From the NCBI RefSeq assembly GCF_032191515.1, contig NC_091395.1:48734484-48798483 (forward strand): a stretch of 64,000 nt of DNA, read 5' to 3'. Origin of the DNA: Phaenicophaeus curvirostris. Its lineage: Eukaryota; Chordata; Aves; Cuculiformes; Cuculidae. The translations under genes and the position numbers were made by a program. This document shows positions 38,601 to 52,389 of the stretch, piece by piece. Within the stretch, counting starts at the first letter, position 1; the number at the start of each line of letters is the position of its first letter. Under the pieces are notes generated by a model. It was not told the DNA's origin, did not search any database, and worked only from the letters and a program-made list of their open reading frames with translations.

Positions 38601-41600
38601 GATACAGTTACATGTGAAGATGGAAGAAACAAACACAAAAAGCAAGGAGGTAAGCAGACACTTACTTTAAAATTTAAAGTATATACTCTGTAGTGCCTTT
38701 CTTTGAAGGAGTATTTTGTCTTGCTTTTCCTTAGAAAGTACAAAAAGGGACGTGACACTGGCTTTTGGAACAATTCCAGGGGATTTGATTGACGTATCAG
38801 ATTTTGAGTGCTCTCTATGTATGAGGTAAGACTTCCTCCTTAATACAGTATTTCTGTTACAGATGCTTGGTGATATACCTGTTACCCATATAAATTGGGT
38901 ACTTAAAGGTTGTGATGAGTTCAGATATCAGGTTGATTTTCAGCCTTCATCTGTCCCTGCAGTTAAATGCTTATTTAAGTGTGTCACATGCTGTAGTGCT
39001 ACATAATACAGCATTATTTTAATCAAGCTGCCTTTTAAATTAAACTTGGTGGTGTTAACTGGTAACCTAAAAAGGACAGGATCTTTTGTGGTTAATTGCT
39101 AGGGTTTGGGTTTTGTTTCAGTCAGTGCAACTATTTAACTTATTCTTTTGTACAGGCTAATGCTTAGAAGTATTGCCTGTGAACCCCATGCTTCAGAATG
39201 CTAGTATGCTTCAGTCTAGCTGATGTATTTGAAAGCTCTTACTGACTTGTCTCAACTTTCAGAAATAAACATACTAAACTCCATAGTTACATTATTAGTG
39301 TGTAATACTGCTAGTAAAGCAGCTTAGGTCCTCAAAGAATCACTTAATGTTACATATTCTGAATTCCTATATAGTGAGACCAAAATCCTTGTGCATTGGG
39401 AGAAATGTTTAGATATTTAGAGTGTTGAAATGAGTCCAGAATCATGAGAAAACACAGAAATGTATTGAACGCAGAAACACAGAAAATCAGTTGTGTGGAG
39501 GTAAATGGAAGCAAACTGCAGTATAGGGGGAAAATTGGAATAGGGAGACATGGAATTAGTTTTCTCTGCTTTATTATGGTAGAACTAGTCTTAAAAAAAG
39601 AGAGGTCACTGACTTTTTTTAGCAAAGCATATATTTGCCATGGTATCTAACTTTTAATAATTTTGTTTCAGGCTATTCTTTGAGCCAGTGACAACCCCTT
39701 GTGGACATACTTTCTGCAAAGGCTGCTTGGAACGATGCTTAGACCATGCACCTCAGTGTCCACTCTGTAAGGAGAGTTTGAAAGAGGTACTGTTTCTCAG
39801 TGGAGCTCACTAGTACAAGTATTGTATGATTTTAAAGGCTGTTTCACTTAAACCCAACAACTTGGATTTGCTTAGGTTGTGGATTGCTGCTAGAAAGGAA
39901 AAACTTGAGGCAAACTTTATCAGTACAAGTTGATTAGATTTGTCTCAGGGTCTTAGATGTTTTGCGTTTCTGTGACCACCTATTGGTGTAATTCAATCCT
40001 GAGTGTTTGTAAACTTTAGTTACTATTTGGTAAAACCTCTGTGATTTCTGTGCACTTTCCTTATTTTGTATAGCTGTTCTGTCTCCGTTAGGCATAGATC
40101 TATAAACAGAGCTACATGCTGAGGTTGTCAGACACTAAGAACTATTATGGAGAATCTCATTTTCAATTACTAGTGTAACTGTAGGTGTTGAGTAATGAAA
40201 CAAACTTAGAGCTCTGAAGTTCTTTCATGGCTTTAATTTATGACACATTTTGTATATAATGTTTTTAAATAAAAGATGCATTTTCTCAAGGCTTTTATTA
40301 CTATAAATGAAAAGAAACACTAATTTATTTTTTAAAATTGCTTACAGTACCTTGCAAGCAGAAAATACAGCATCACAGTACTACTGGAGGAATTAATAAT
40401 GAAATATTTGTCTGATGAATTATACGAGAGAAAAAGAATTCATGCTGAAGAAACCGCCGAGCACTCAAAGTAAGCTTTGAAAATGGAAGTACTTTCTAGA
40501 AATGTTCTATCATTTTTGTGATTATTAATAATGGCATATTGTGGGTGCGAGTGGGAGTATAAAGACATTAATTTGGTGTCTTAAATGTGTATGTCAGAAA
40601 ATAAGCCGTTTTCTAACTACTGTGGAAATTTTAAAAATTCACACTTTGATAATAGCAGTCTGAGACTTCTAAACCCTCTACAAAACACATTGGTCCTTCT
40701 ATTTCTCTTTGTGTGCACTGTGGTGGACTTTCAGTTTTGGCTTTGCTACAATGGATGGACTTGTCCTCTTGAGTTGGCTGCAGAGTCTCAAATACAGAGC
40801 AGTTTGTGGTAGACAGTCATATATAGATAGATGCAATGAAAAAGAAATTGTTAGGATTTTTTTGTAATCTTGTTGTCTCTAGTGCACTAGGGTTCCTCAG
40901 ATATACAAAGCATCACGTATTGTAGATATGAATGTTGGAAAACTATTTAAAACCATAGCTCATGCAACTTACATAACAGAATCCATACATTAGAATTGTG
41001 TTTTATTGTCTGGAAGGTGTTAAAATTATCTGCTTGGTAATGTTTTAATGCTAAGTTGTTTGTATCAACTATCAGCTATTCATACTTGATAAAATAGCAT
41101 GGAAAAAATACTTTGTTTTTCACTTAGGCTTGCTGAAGCATATCGCAAAGTAAAAATTATACCCTGCTTTGCATCTTGTGATCTGGAGGTCATCAGTGAA
41201 ATTAATATAAATGGTGACCTAGTTACTGTGTAGTTAGTGCTACATCTTTTTAGTTTCATGAAAACTGTGACTCTGAGAGCATAATGGCTTCTATGGCTGA
41301 AACTAAAACATAAAGAGGGGAAAAAAACCCTAACACCCCTGTCCCCAAAACAAAGCCCTTGATAACTGACTGCGTACTCACTAATTAGATAACTATGAAG
41401 TTTACTGTCCAGTATGTGTTCAAATCGGTGTATAATCACTGTTATTAGTATGGCTTTATTGTTTATGCAACTGTTACAATGTGCTTACTATTAAACTTTG
41501 AAAGAAGTGCTTTATGATTTCAAATATAGCAAATTTACTGAAAAAAATGTATTGTCTTGGCATAGTTCCGTGATTAGGTTTTTAAGCCATGTATTTCTTT

Positions 41601-44235
41601 TGATGTTCTCTTGAAGCTTGACCAAGAATGTTCCAATGTTTGTTTGCACTATGGCATATCCCACTGTGCCTTGCCCTCTACACGTCTTTGAGCCAAGATA
41701 CCGACTAATGATTCGCAGAAGTATGGAAACTGGGACTAAACAGTTTGGGATGTGTATAAGTGATTCTCAAAATGGGTAGGTATACATCTTAATTCTGAGC
41801 TTCTCATGTTGGTTTTTTTTTGAATAATTATAAAAAGTGTCCTTTCAGAAGTTTGTAATTCCATTACTGACAGGGTCTCTTTTCTAGTTTTGCAGATTAT
41901 GGATGCATGCTGCAAATTAGGAACGTTCATTTTCTACCTGATGGGCGGTCTGTTGTTGATACAGTTGGTGGAAAGAGATTTAGAGTTTTACGGAGAGGGA
42001 TGAAAGATGGTTATTGCACTGCAGACATTGAATATTTGGAAGATGTTAAGGTATCCAGAATGCTGTATAAATACTTAGTATCTCAAGGTTTTTGCTTTAT
42101 TTGTTCTCGAGAGCTTTCTTTCAAAATTTTGGATCCCTAGACCACTGGAAGATTCAGTGTTAGCAGATTAAAGAAATGAAACCTAGCTTAATTTTTTATT
42201 ATTATAAAGCAACAAAGAAATACTGTGGTATTGTTTGAACAACAGTTTGAAACTGTAATTTTTTAAGCTGTCATGACTCTTCTTTACTATTCAGTCATTA
42301 GCGATCAGTTTAGGAGAACGCAAGAAATGTATGTAAACATAGTTGAAATTGGATTTTTTTTAATTTTAGCTTTAACAACTTAATTGTGTCTTTATCTCTA
42401 ATGATATTTTCATAACATTCCTCCTGTAGGTTTCTGATGAAGGAGAACTAAAGAAATTGAGAGAACTTCACAATTTTGTTTACAATCAGGCCTGCAGTTG
42501 GTTTCAAAGCTTAAGAAACAAGTTTCGCACTCAAATTCTTCAGCACTTTGGGCCAATGCCTGACAGGGAGGAAAATATACAGGTGAGACATCATTTATTA
42601 TCAACGAACAGGTTCTTATTTCTAAAAATAAAAACCATGTTAGTAACTGCTAAAGATGAAGGGGGTTTTTTTCCCAACTTTGAAGGCATCTTTCTCTTAT
42701 GATGAGCAACATAAGGTAATTCTGTCACTGTTCAACTGTTTTTGCAGGAAAGGATGATATGCTGCTGTGAAGATAAAACTAGTAAACTGAGAACAGTAAT
42801 TTTTAGTAACATTTTAAACTGTTGGTTAGTGTGAAGCTGTTTGAATTCAAATGAGAAAAAAAGTGTATTCTCTTCCCTGTGACAAGTGCAGGTAGTAGCG
42901 TTTGGCAAAGAGGTAATCACAAATAATGCTTGACTCCTTTCTGAGCTAGTGCCATAAACTGTTGCAGTTGCCTGAGTTTGACAAGTGTTCCCTAAACTCT
43001 CTGCAGCAATCTGTTCCAGTGGTGGTTATAAACAACTAATGAAACGTTAGTGAGATGCTAAGTGAGTGGAAGATGGAGAAAAAGAACATTGACAAATACG
43101 TAAAATTTGGCTTTTAAAGTAGAATTATATATGCAGTGGGATCTTATGAGAACCTGTCCCTCATCCATCTGCTACATACTTTTATAATACCATATTAACT
43201 AATCTGGGAGGAATATAGATGCTGTGGAGGCCAGTGCAGGAATGCAGAAGTGATTTTTAGTACAATTTAATAATTAAAATATATTTTTTTAATTTTTATA
43301 TGTATATATTTTAAACAACATACTAGGAAAGAGTAATAAGTGTTCAAAACCAGGATAAGTAGCATGGCAATAGTGTGGGTATGTACCTGAGATTTATAAT
43401 AAAACACAAACATGTCAACTGTGTGATACAGATGCAAGGCAGGAAATGCCATACAGGAGAGTACCACTACCAGCAATACTTTTGCAAGTTATTTGAGGTA
43501 ATTAATCTTCTCTGCAGTGATAGGACCTCTGCTAACGAATGTTCTGTCTGGTTCTGGGCATGACATCTAAGGCTTGGTGTAGGGAATTGAATAAAGTACA
43601 GGGAAAAGTTGCATAGTATGTTTTATCAATTTAAACTGATTACTTTCTTGACAGACTAGGACTGCTTATTAAGAAAGGAGTGGAATTGAAGGGTGATAAA
43701 AGTCCTTCAAATATAGCAAAGACAATTGTAATGAAAATGTTAGGCTTCAAGAATATTCAGGCCTTAAGAATAGCATGATAGTTTATGGATTTCATTTTTG
43801 TCAGGGAGGTTTATTACTAGGTGACTGTCCTATATTTAGCCACCTTTTCCCAAGGAAGCTATGAGCTTCCTTTGTTGTCTTAAAACTAATTGCTTTATCA
43901 AGCTTAGTTTGTGTTCTCAGCTGGGGAAAGGATCCAGTCTCATGGATCTGGAATTCTCTACTTTGATACTAATTTTAAACTAGTTTTTGTCACTGATGAC
44001 TTTGTCTTTTGATGTCTTTGTGTTAGTGAACTATACTATATTGGTGATGGGTAACAAACTTATCTTTTACTTTTAGGCAATGCCCAATGGTCCTGCTTGG
44101 TGTTGGTGGCTTCTAGCTGTTCTCCCAGTAGACCCCAGATATCAGCTGTCAGTTCTCTCCATGATGTCTTTAAAAGACCGTCTGATAAAAATCCAACATA
44201 TACTCACATATTTTTCTAGAGACCAGTCCAAGTGA
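28662..44235 (+). CDS. LONRF1: LONRF1, LON peptidase N-terminal domain and RING finger protein 1 (12 coding exons)
   Basis: Coding exons: 28662-29220, 34598-34716, 37116-37238, 37828-37974, 38412-38649, 38735-38825, 39672-39786, 40348-40469, 41617-41775, 41888-42050, 42430-42582 and 44077-44235. All introns are GT-AG, phases agree throughout, and they join to 715 residues ending FSRDQSK. RING 1 is C88-X2-C91-X11-C103-X-H105-X2-C108-X2-C111-X8-C120-X2-C123. TPR-like helices follow (about 188-275), then a Ser-rich linker with SLNRAQSA (about 330-395). RING 2 spans C421-C458 (exons 6-7). The LON substrate-binding domain runs from about 508 to the end; no protease domain is present. The family acts as RING-type E3 ubiquitin ligases in protein quality control. 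The linker and C-terminus are LONRF1-type rather than LONRF2 or LONRF3. The ATG at 28662 was chosen because the following SPAA..SPGGS resembles the mammalian N-terminus. An in-frame ATG at 28299 would add 121 low-complexity residues. Mammalian LONRF1 is about 770 residues, so the N-terminus here is shorter. Confidence 0.93.
31330..31680 (-). mobile_element. Ancient CR1 fragment in LONRF1 intron 1
   Basis: Weak but collinear inverted CR1 wording: 'ctacaacctctctggtcaacctg' near 31408-31430, 'gaacaaccctagttctctcagcc' near 31620-31642, and 'catggattatgtgctccaacc' near 31649-31669. Heavily diverged. Confidence 0.6.
32438..32945 (-). mobile_element. CR1 LINE 3' fragment in LONRF1 intron 1
   Basis: Starts with 'catagaatcatagaaagttt', includes inverted CR1 3' UTR and ORF2 text such as 'tctcagcctgtccttgtatg' (about 32812-32831), and ends near 'ccagatgaggtctc'. 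The - strand keeps a 65-codon piece of the CR1 ORF2 C-terminus (32751-32948). Moderately diverged. Confidence 0.88.
43400..43800 (+). mobile_element. Possible ancient CR1/L3-like remnant in the last LONRF1 intron
   Basis: 'tgttctgtctggttctgggc' (about 43540-43559) and neighbouring phrases recall the CR1/L3 ORF2 C-terminal region in + orientation. They are heavily eroded, and the boundaries are a guess. Confidence 0.3.
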
Positions 44236-45325
44236 CTAACCGCCTGGGTCTTCCTGAAAAGTTACTCTGTTCTGGTTGTAGTAGCAGCTGGAATTTTTGC
44301 TGCCTTTGCACATCTAGCACTGGTTTGATAAGTGTAATGGAACTGCTTTTTTCTCTCTCCTTCCCACTCTTCCAACTTCTTGAACCACGTGGTTCTTTGA
44401 ATGCACCCGTTCTTCAACTATGAGAGAAGACCACTGATGATTGCACAAAGTCAATCCAGCTAGATATGTTTTTCATGTTATCGACATTACAATTTGCACT
44501 ATGTAGAAGAGAACCTTTTTGAGACTTGATAATTTTAGCCACTGACTTTTTAAAGCTGTGGGAAGTGCAGGACTTAAGGCTGACAGTCCAAGTTTACAAC
44601 GTTGAGGAGGTATTAAAGGTTTTGCAGATGTTTGCCTCATACAACTGTTCTTTTGCTGTTTGCACAAATATTTGAAATAGTATTGAATGTCACTGTTGGA
44701 TATTACTACTCTTGTTGAATTATCTTGACCATGAATATGGCACAGATTTTTAAGTTATCTTGTAAATGTATGCATCACAAAACAGGTGACATTATGAACT
44801 GTATGCTGAACTGAGAGCCAATTTTAAGGAACAAATGCAAAAAAAAAGGTACTTCTGTCTAAAAATACCTAAACTGTGAATATGGTTTACATACCTAGGC
44901 CTGTACATGTTAAGAGGAAATTGAAAACTAAATGCTAGTACCAGTTACATTTCTACTGGGCTTTTCAAGCTGGCTGTTCTTCCAGAGCACACAATTAGTT
45001 TATAGAGCTTAGAAGAAATCTTGGAGAGTGAGTGTGTGTTGGGGATTGTGCATCCAGGATTTAAAAGCTTAAAGTTTTATTTGAACTTTTTTAAGTTGAT
45101 GCAAATGTGAGTTCTATGCCTTACTCATATCAATAGTGGAGCACACTGCAGTGGCAAGGTTAGCATCATGCTGCCAATAGGTACTTTTTGTAATTAAAGG
45201 TTTGCATATTTGTGAATATGTCTGATACTAGCTTTCTTGTATGTAAATCATTTGTAAAATATTTCTTAAATCTTGCTTTTGCTAATATATTTAATTTTCA
45301 ATAAAAGCTAAGTTTGTAATATTTT
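44236..45325 (+). other. LONRF1 3' UTR and poly(A) signal
   Basis: Follows the TGA at 44233-44235. AATAAA occurs at 45300-45305, preceded by T-rich sequence, so cleavage is expected near 45320-45330. An ATTAAA near 45196 could serve an earlier site. This gives a 3' UTR of about 1.09 kb. The short open frame at 44232-44423 lies in the UTR and is not counted as coding. Confidence 0.7.
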
Positions 45326-48300
45326 TAACTTTATCAGAAACTAAAAATCACTTCCATTTTCCATATGCATCTATTCTGGGATCTTAAGTAAATCCAGAAG
45401 CAACTGTATTCAAGGTTGTGGGCACTTTGTGACATAATTGGTATGTACATAATCTGTTTCTGATTATAGTACCTGTCTCAGACTGATTATTCTTAAGATA
45501 AGTTTTTGCTGGTATCCTGCTTTTTTATCTACTTTTCTTAAATTAAGGTGATTCTAGGTATGAAGTTTGCATTTCACAAAATGTGAAAGTTTTGAGAAGC
45601 TGTTCTTGTGGAATGGTTTGGTCTTTAATAGATTTTCTAATTTGATGCTCTGGCCTTGTTCTTGTCTGGAATTCAAGGCTTGAGATATTACAGGCAACTC
45701 AATCTGCTGGATCATTTTTAGTATGGGCTTTTATCAAGGGTAGATTTCCCCTTTATTTTATGAATAGTGTCCTGGATTAATATTTCTAAAGCTTTATTTG
45801 CATAAGGAAAAAAAGGGGATTCTGTGTTCCTTCACATCAGTATGTTACAGCCTTAGAAACTTAATCTTCATATCACCATGTGATCTTATTAAAAATGCAG
45901 GTGACGGGATTTTTTCTCAACAGTGAAAAGTCTTGTACCTGGGCTTGAAATACTCAAATAATCTAGTGGTATTTTTTTTTCTTGCCAAGAGCTTTAATTT
46001 TTAAATTGATTATTCCCTATTATGCTGGAAAATGTGGGTTGTAGATGGTTTTTATATGTTCCCATGACTTTATTTGATTTTTTAAAAAATTTTTTAATTT
46101 TGATTTAATTAAACAGTGTCAGTTGGCTTGCACTGTCCTGTGCATACACAAGTTCTAGTTCTGGAATTCTAAATCATGTAATGGAAAACTTTATTAAAAA
46201 GAAACAGCAACAACAACAAAAGCCAAGTTATTATGATTACCACATGCTGCATTGACTAAATGCTACTCTTCAGTAACTATTCCACACACATAATTGTTGT
46301 AGGTGCTGTTGGTAATGATATGAAATTGAGAATGGGCAGGAAAGATTTTTAAGTTGGAGTTTTTTCAAGTGGTTGTTCTGCGGGCAAGATATTTGTCACA
46401 TTGTGCAGTTAGCATGGGACCGGACAACAAGCTCCCCTGAACATTGGCGTAGGCCTTTCAGGAAATATCTTAGAGAGACATACCATGCTGTACTTTGTAC
46501 ATAGTGTTTCAAATGTGCTTCCTTATTCTTATGACTTTGGGGTTTTTTCCCCCTTGTGACACACATCAAGGGATCTTTAGGTATCAAATGATAAAACAGC
46601 AACAGGCTAAGGGCCAAGATTGATTGCAGATTGACTTATATTATTTTAATAAAGTTGACAATTGATGTAATTAAGCCTGAGAGGAATGCTAGCAGTCCAG
46701 GCATGAGAGAAAGGGAAGAGGGGAAGGTTCTCTTGCTGTGTAGACAAGGTACAACACTGAATGATTGGTCTTGCCTGAAGATGAGGAACAGTCAGAGAAG
46801 TTGTCAGTCTCACGCGCTTTCTGTCACACAATAAGGTCTTTTGAGCAACACCCCTGGACCAGCCAATGAGAGCTTACCCCAAGTTAATGTAAGGGCACTT
46901 TATTTCTGAACTGTGTCTTCACTGTTCATCATACGACTAATAAGTTGACGTAGAGATGTTCTTTATGCAAGTGTGAGAACAAAACTACATATATCTTGAA
47001 AGGTCAGTGAACTGTAGATGGATGTAAAATAAATTTTATTTATGTTATGAGAAAGGTCATAGACTTCAATGTGAGGGACTGAAGTCATTGTACTGAGAAG
47101 CATCTGCTCAGAACTGATTGGTATTTTTCAAATCTTTCTGGCAAGGCCCCCTTCCCAATTCTACTGAAGTGTGACCAGAGGCCTCACTAAAATCCTTGAT
47201 CAATATGCAACTCTGATCTCTATACGTTAAATGACTCTTACCAAACATCATTTCTTGGTGTCCTGGGTGAGAACCAATGAACTTTAGGTTCAGAAACAGT
47301 TTTCTTGGTATGAAATGGTGACTTCGTGTTTCTCAATCTAATGTGATTTTTCTTTTGGAAACTGGCAAGCATACAAACTTCATCCATCACATTCTTTCTA
47401 GCAAATCATTTCTCTAGGAGCCTTTCATTGGTCATAAGTTTCTTTAAGAACATCATGAAGAGAGAGCTGTGAGATATGCTGGTGGGGGTAGCTATGGAAC
47501 TTGAAGAGATGCTAGAACATAAGTGGGGAGAAATGTTTGCACTGAATCCCATGAAATATGAGGCCAGATTCAAGCATTGCTAGAAGCTTTACAACACTTG
47601 GAAGGACAGTATGCTCATCCTTTTTGGTTTTATAAGTCATCTCACCCATTCCTCTGAATTCTGTCACAGGGTGGGGTAAATAACTGCTAGATACTGGAGT
47701 GTTACTATAGCCTCATTCACATTGATTACACGTGAGACAGGGTACAGTTGATCCGCATAACTGAGTCTTCAGAACAACAGCACAAGGGAGACATTCAGTG
47801 CAAGGCACTGCTTGCTTGACATTATCAATTGGGGCAGGGACAGTTCCCAAAAAGAATGGTTGAAACTTTGGCTTTGATCCAGTCTTCAGGAGCAGCAGAC
47901 AAAACACAGCTGCCTGGCCTGCACCTGACCAAGTCTGAGATGTTGCTCTTCCAGTACTGTCTTCAGCTGTAGAAACTTGGCTATCTACAAATGGATTTCT
48001 AATGGGAAGAAGGTTGTTCCAGTTAGTGAGTAAACATGAGATACCTGTTTAAGGATTATTGTGTCCATGCCACTTGGTATCACACTGAAATCTGTCCATT
48101 ACCCTCTCATTTACATGCTTTTCTACAATAAAAAAAAGAAAAGCTGTAAAATGTTTAATGCTACAACGTGAATTATGCTACAGCCTTTACCAAAACAAAA
48201 CTAGAAAAATAAGAGCCCACTGAGTTTTGAGGCTTGATTTTGGTGAAGTGCAACTTTCCTGGATGCTTGTAACTGCAACTGTTTTTACAAACAAAGCCCA

Positions 48301-51300
48301 ATAGCAGGATTTCACCATGGATTTAAAAACAATTGCAGTAGGGATGGTACAAGTGGTGTAGCTTAAATGCAGTCAGGATTGACAATGGAGAGGGGGCAGG
48401 CTCTCTAGGGTGAAAGATTTTATATGTTAGAAAGCAGTTGGTGAAGAAGTCTTTATACTTCCAGTTGGTGGGTTTTGTTTTGTTTGTATGATGGAAGAAT
48501 GTCCTATATTGGAAATAACTTTTAAAGGAGACTGTGAACCTGCAGTAGCTAGGACGCTGGCCATTTACTGGATATGTAAGTCTTACCAAAGGGAAATGAA
48601 GTAATGGGAAACTAGGGACAAGGAGCTGTGCTATATTAAGATAAATACTGTCACTTTCCAATCCAAACAGAAATTCTCTGGAGCTTGCCATCTTAAACTA
48701 CTTAATTTTATCATCTGTTCGTGTGAGAGTTGGTTCCTTGCATTCAAGAGCTTTCTGCTGTGTCGGTTAGGAATGTTTTTGTTTTTATCAACATAAAGTG
48801 ATACACAACGTGCTTGCCAGAGTAGGCAAACTGCTCGATGCTGTAAGGGGCAGAGTTGGTTAGGGGCTTCCTTTTTCTCCCCCCCCACCTTGCATCAGAC
48901 TGTACTTCATTCTGACTGAAGGTTACTTGTTGGGGCTGCCACAGCCTATCCTCTTTCCTATGCCAGTTTATCAGATGCTTCAGTCTACTGGCCCTTGCTG
49001 AATAAAGTCCCCAAGCTCCTGTGAAATGCAACCTGTTCTTTATTGTGAAAAGCTCTGTTCTTGAAAAGATTCTAACTTGATGCATCTGTTAAGGTTTTGG
49101 CAACTTGTTTGCTGTTCAAGATATCCTCCTACTGGTGATAACAATTGTTATCAGGAGGAGAGAGTGAAAAAAGCTCTTACAGTTAATTCTTCCATGTTCC
49201 TTGCAAATCCATCTGAATTCCTTCTTTGAGAAGTTTTGAATTTTACCTTTTGTGGCCAACAACAGATCTTCTGTCTTCTCTAAGATTTTCTTTACACTCA
49301 GGGCATGTTCTTCATGAGGCAAGTCCTTCAGAAGGATTCTGATCTAGCTGAACTGGTATTTCATAATGATTTCCATATTGAAGAAAAGTAACACAAATGG
49401 ATGTGTCAGTAAAGCTGCTACTGTGCTGTTGAGGCAGAAAACCAAAGCTGTTGAGGCAGCTGCAGTATTTCTGGTGTCCAACCCATTGCAATTATTTAAG
49501 GAGACAAATTGAAACAGTGGGGAAAGAAAGGGGAAATTAAGGTCTTTCCTTCCTACAGAAGCCTGTGGTGGTTCAAGCACCCTCCTACTTAGGGAGAAGT
49601 TTTTATCCCTTTCCCCCAATAGAGAGGGGATTAAATTGCTCATAAGCTGTGTGACTGTTGTGAACTGTAGAGTGTGTTTTATCATGGGTTTCCTGAGTGA
49701 ATCGGTGTGCTCTGGGATCCTGCCTGGAACATTAACTTCATGTATCCTGATGACGCTTAGATGAGCAAGAGGCTGTTCTGCCCTGTCAAGATCTAAGATG
49801 TTTCTGCAAAAGCACAACAGTGGACGCTTAAGTAGTAAGAGAACTTACCTACCAAAAGTGAACTTAATGGCTTTAGGGCCCTCTCAATCAAGTAGCCACT
49901 GTACAGTTCTGAGGATCTGAGTTTGGAACATGCGCACTTAAATCTGAAATGGAATAGGGATTTGGGACTGCAACTGCCTTCTAAAGGTACTTAGCCTCTG
50001 CAAGAAATGAGAGGTTTGTTGTTTTTTTGTTTTGGTTTTGTTCTTTTTAACCAACTCTCTATGAAACTTTGAAGTTCTTTGTTTCTACCTATCTTGCCAC
50101 AAGTCTTGATTGTACAAACAGCCTTTATACCTTATTTTTGTCTGAGCTCAGAAGCCAAGCATTCTCATGTGTAAGCTTTTAGAAGTTTTTGAACAGGGAA
50201 GTAGGCTCTGAAAATGCATGTCACATGCCTGCTGCAATGTGATCTAAATACAGTGCAACAGGCACTGCTGCTTTTATTTTAAAACATGGCTCAGGATTTC
50301 CTTTTGCGAGAGAAGGTTCAAATGCATGCTCTATTGAGAGAACAGTCATGAATTACTTCGACAGCTTTCAAAAAGAAAGGCTTCGAAAAAAGGGAGTGCC
50401 TTAATGCCATGCGAAAAAGGTCTAGGTCTCACATTCTTCTAGGCCTTCTATTCAGTTTTTACAACCCTCCACAGGCAAAGGATATTAAAACCATACTTTC
50501 ATTGTCCTGGATAGGTGCTTTAACGTTTCAACTGTGGGTGGATGACAAAACGGCAGGAACCCTGACTGTTTTTCCCCCTCACATATGGGTTTTTGGGATT
50601 GTGAGGGGGTATTTTGTGGAAATTATATGTTATAAAGGCTTAACACCACCTGCAGGGTAGGATGTAAAATAAGTCCTGCCCTCAGTATGTCCCTCTGCTA
50701 AAGGTGAAACAGCTCCTTGGTGATACCTTTAAAGAACTGAGCTGCCTAACAGTAGAACTCTGCTAATTAGGGCATGATCAATCTAGGGTCTTAGGTTCCA
50801 CAGAAGATGCTCAAAAATTAGGCTTTTACTAGTTATTCCCACTCAATTAAAAAAAATGCAAATAAACTTCAATAACCCCTCTATAATATTTTAAGATAAA
50901 AGCACTTCTTAAATTTGTTGAGATGCCTTTTTTTTTTCTTTGTCCAATTTTGAAAAGTGCTACAAGAGCAATTTCTGTCCAAAAAACCCCACTCAGGTTA
51001 TTGCATCAATAGAATGCTGAACCAAGGGGAAGTATTTTCATTTCATAGCAAAAGCTTTGTGAAGGACTTCCACCTAAATAACTGAACAGCTGATCTGCAG
51101 CAGATAAAATACTTAATGGGTTTCATCTGCTGATTGATCACAGCTACACCTTTAACAGTAGCTGCTGTCTCAGCACTTCTGTGCAAGGCAATTGCTCAAC
51201 CAAGGGTTTGCTTCTGAGAGGTCAGTGAAGACTGTATAAAACCCCCTAAACAACCCACCCCCTCCAAAAGCTGAAGAATGACCCATCACTATGGCAACTA

Positions 51301-52389
51301 AAGTACTTCACATGCTCCTGCCCAATGTAAATTGGCGCAATTTTACAAACGAGGTCAGTATAATAGGATAAAAGCAATTTGAGAAAAGTAACTGCAGCCA
51401 GCGCATTCCAGGTGTAACACTTAAACCATTGTCTGTTACCAACTTTTACAGCACAGCGGAAAGACTGTGCAGAGACAGCAATACAACACACCAGTGTGGG
51501 TGGAAAGACACAGAAATGGCTGTCTGTCTCACCCTAAGGCCTGGTGACTAATAAACTTGTCAGGCTGATTAGCCAGAGCTAACGCCTTGTGTAGCATGGG
51601 GTAGGGAGGTAAAGAATAGGAAATGACACCTTCACCGCTTGTGTAACTTCACCCCCAGGTTATGTAGTTACACAGCTGAGCCAGCAGCTTGCTGCCACCA
51701 GGAGGAAGCAGTGCTGCACTCCTTTACCCTTGTTGGCTCTAGATTACCCAGCTCACTCACCCAAGCAAACTAAGAGCATCCACTCATGTCTCTTTCACTC
51801 AGTTTTTCTGATAGGTGAGCTAGCTGACAGCCCACTTTCAGATGTGCTAGCATAAGTCTGCAGGGCAGCATAACCTTAGGAGGTCTTGGGAGTCCTCACT
51901 TTCAAGGTAATGCCTCCACAGACAGTATGCCACCAAGGAATTTCAACCTCTTTGTCATCACTAGCCCTCACTATTATTGACATTTCATTTAGAAATCCAT
52001 TAGAAAAGCAACTGCCCTTAAGACAAAGAAAAAAGTTCCAATTATTTTCATCTAGCATAAGCTTTGACCGTCTTAAGAACCCTTCTATACACCTAAAGGC
52101 AAGATGTAGTCTCTGCCTGTGAATGAAAAGGCCAGCAGCAGCATTTAATCCAGTTACAGTAAGAGGTAAGCCTTACCTATCACACAATCATAAAACAGAA
52201 CATTCACAGCTTCCTCTAAGAGCAAGAAATGAATTAGTTAGCAGTTGAGTATCTCCCAGAAGTCTGTTACCTAATACCATTCCAGGCAGGTTTTAGTGCA
52301 TTAAGCTTTTTACAAGATCATCACCCAATATGCACCACAGCTGATGACTAGTTTGAGTGTATATATTCAATAAATCTCCATGAAGCAGA
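45326..52389. other. Intergenic region between the convergent LONRF1 and PAICS 3' ends
   Basis: No gene is called. On the - strand, 47713 to about 48020 has a frame with coding-like character after a good splice acceptor. Between 48744 and 49817, three successive open stretches (49344-49817, 49116-49322, 48744-49085) share one frame and are separated by single stops. I could not match these to any family. They may be an eroded gene or chance. No SRP72 exon, the mammalian neighbour of PAICS, is visible. Confidence 0.5.
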
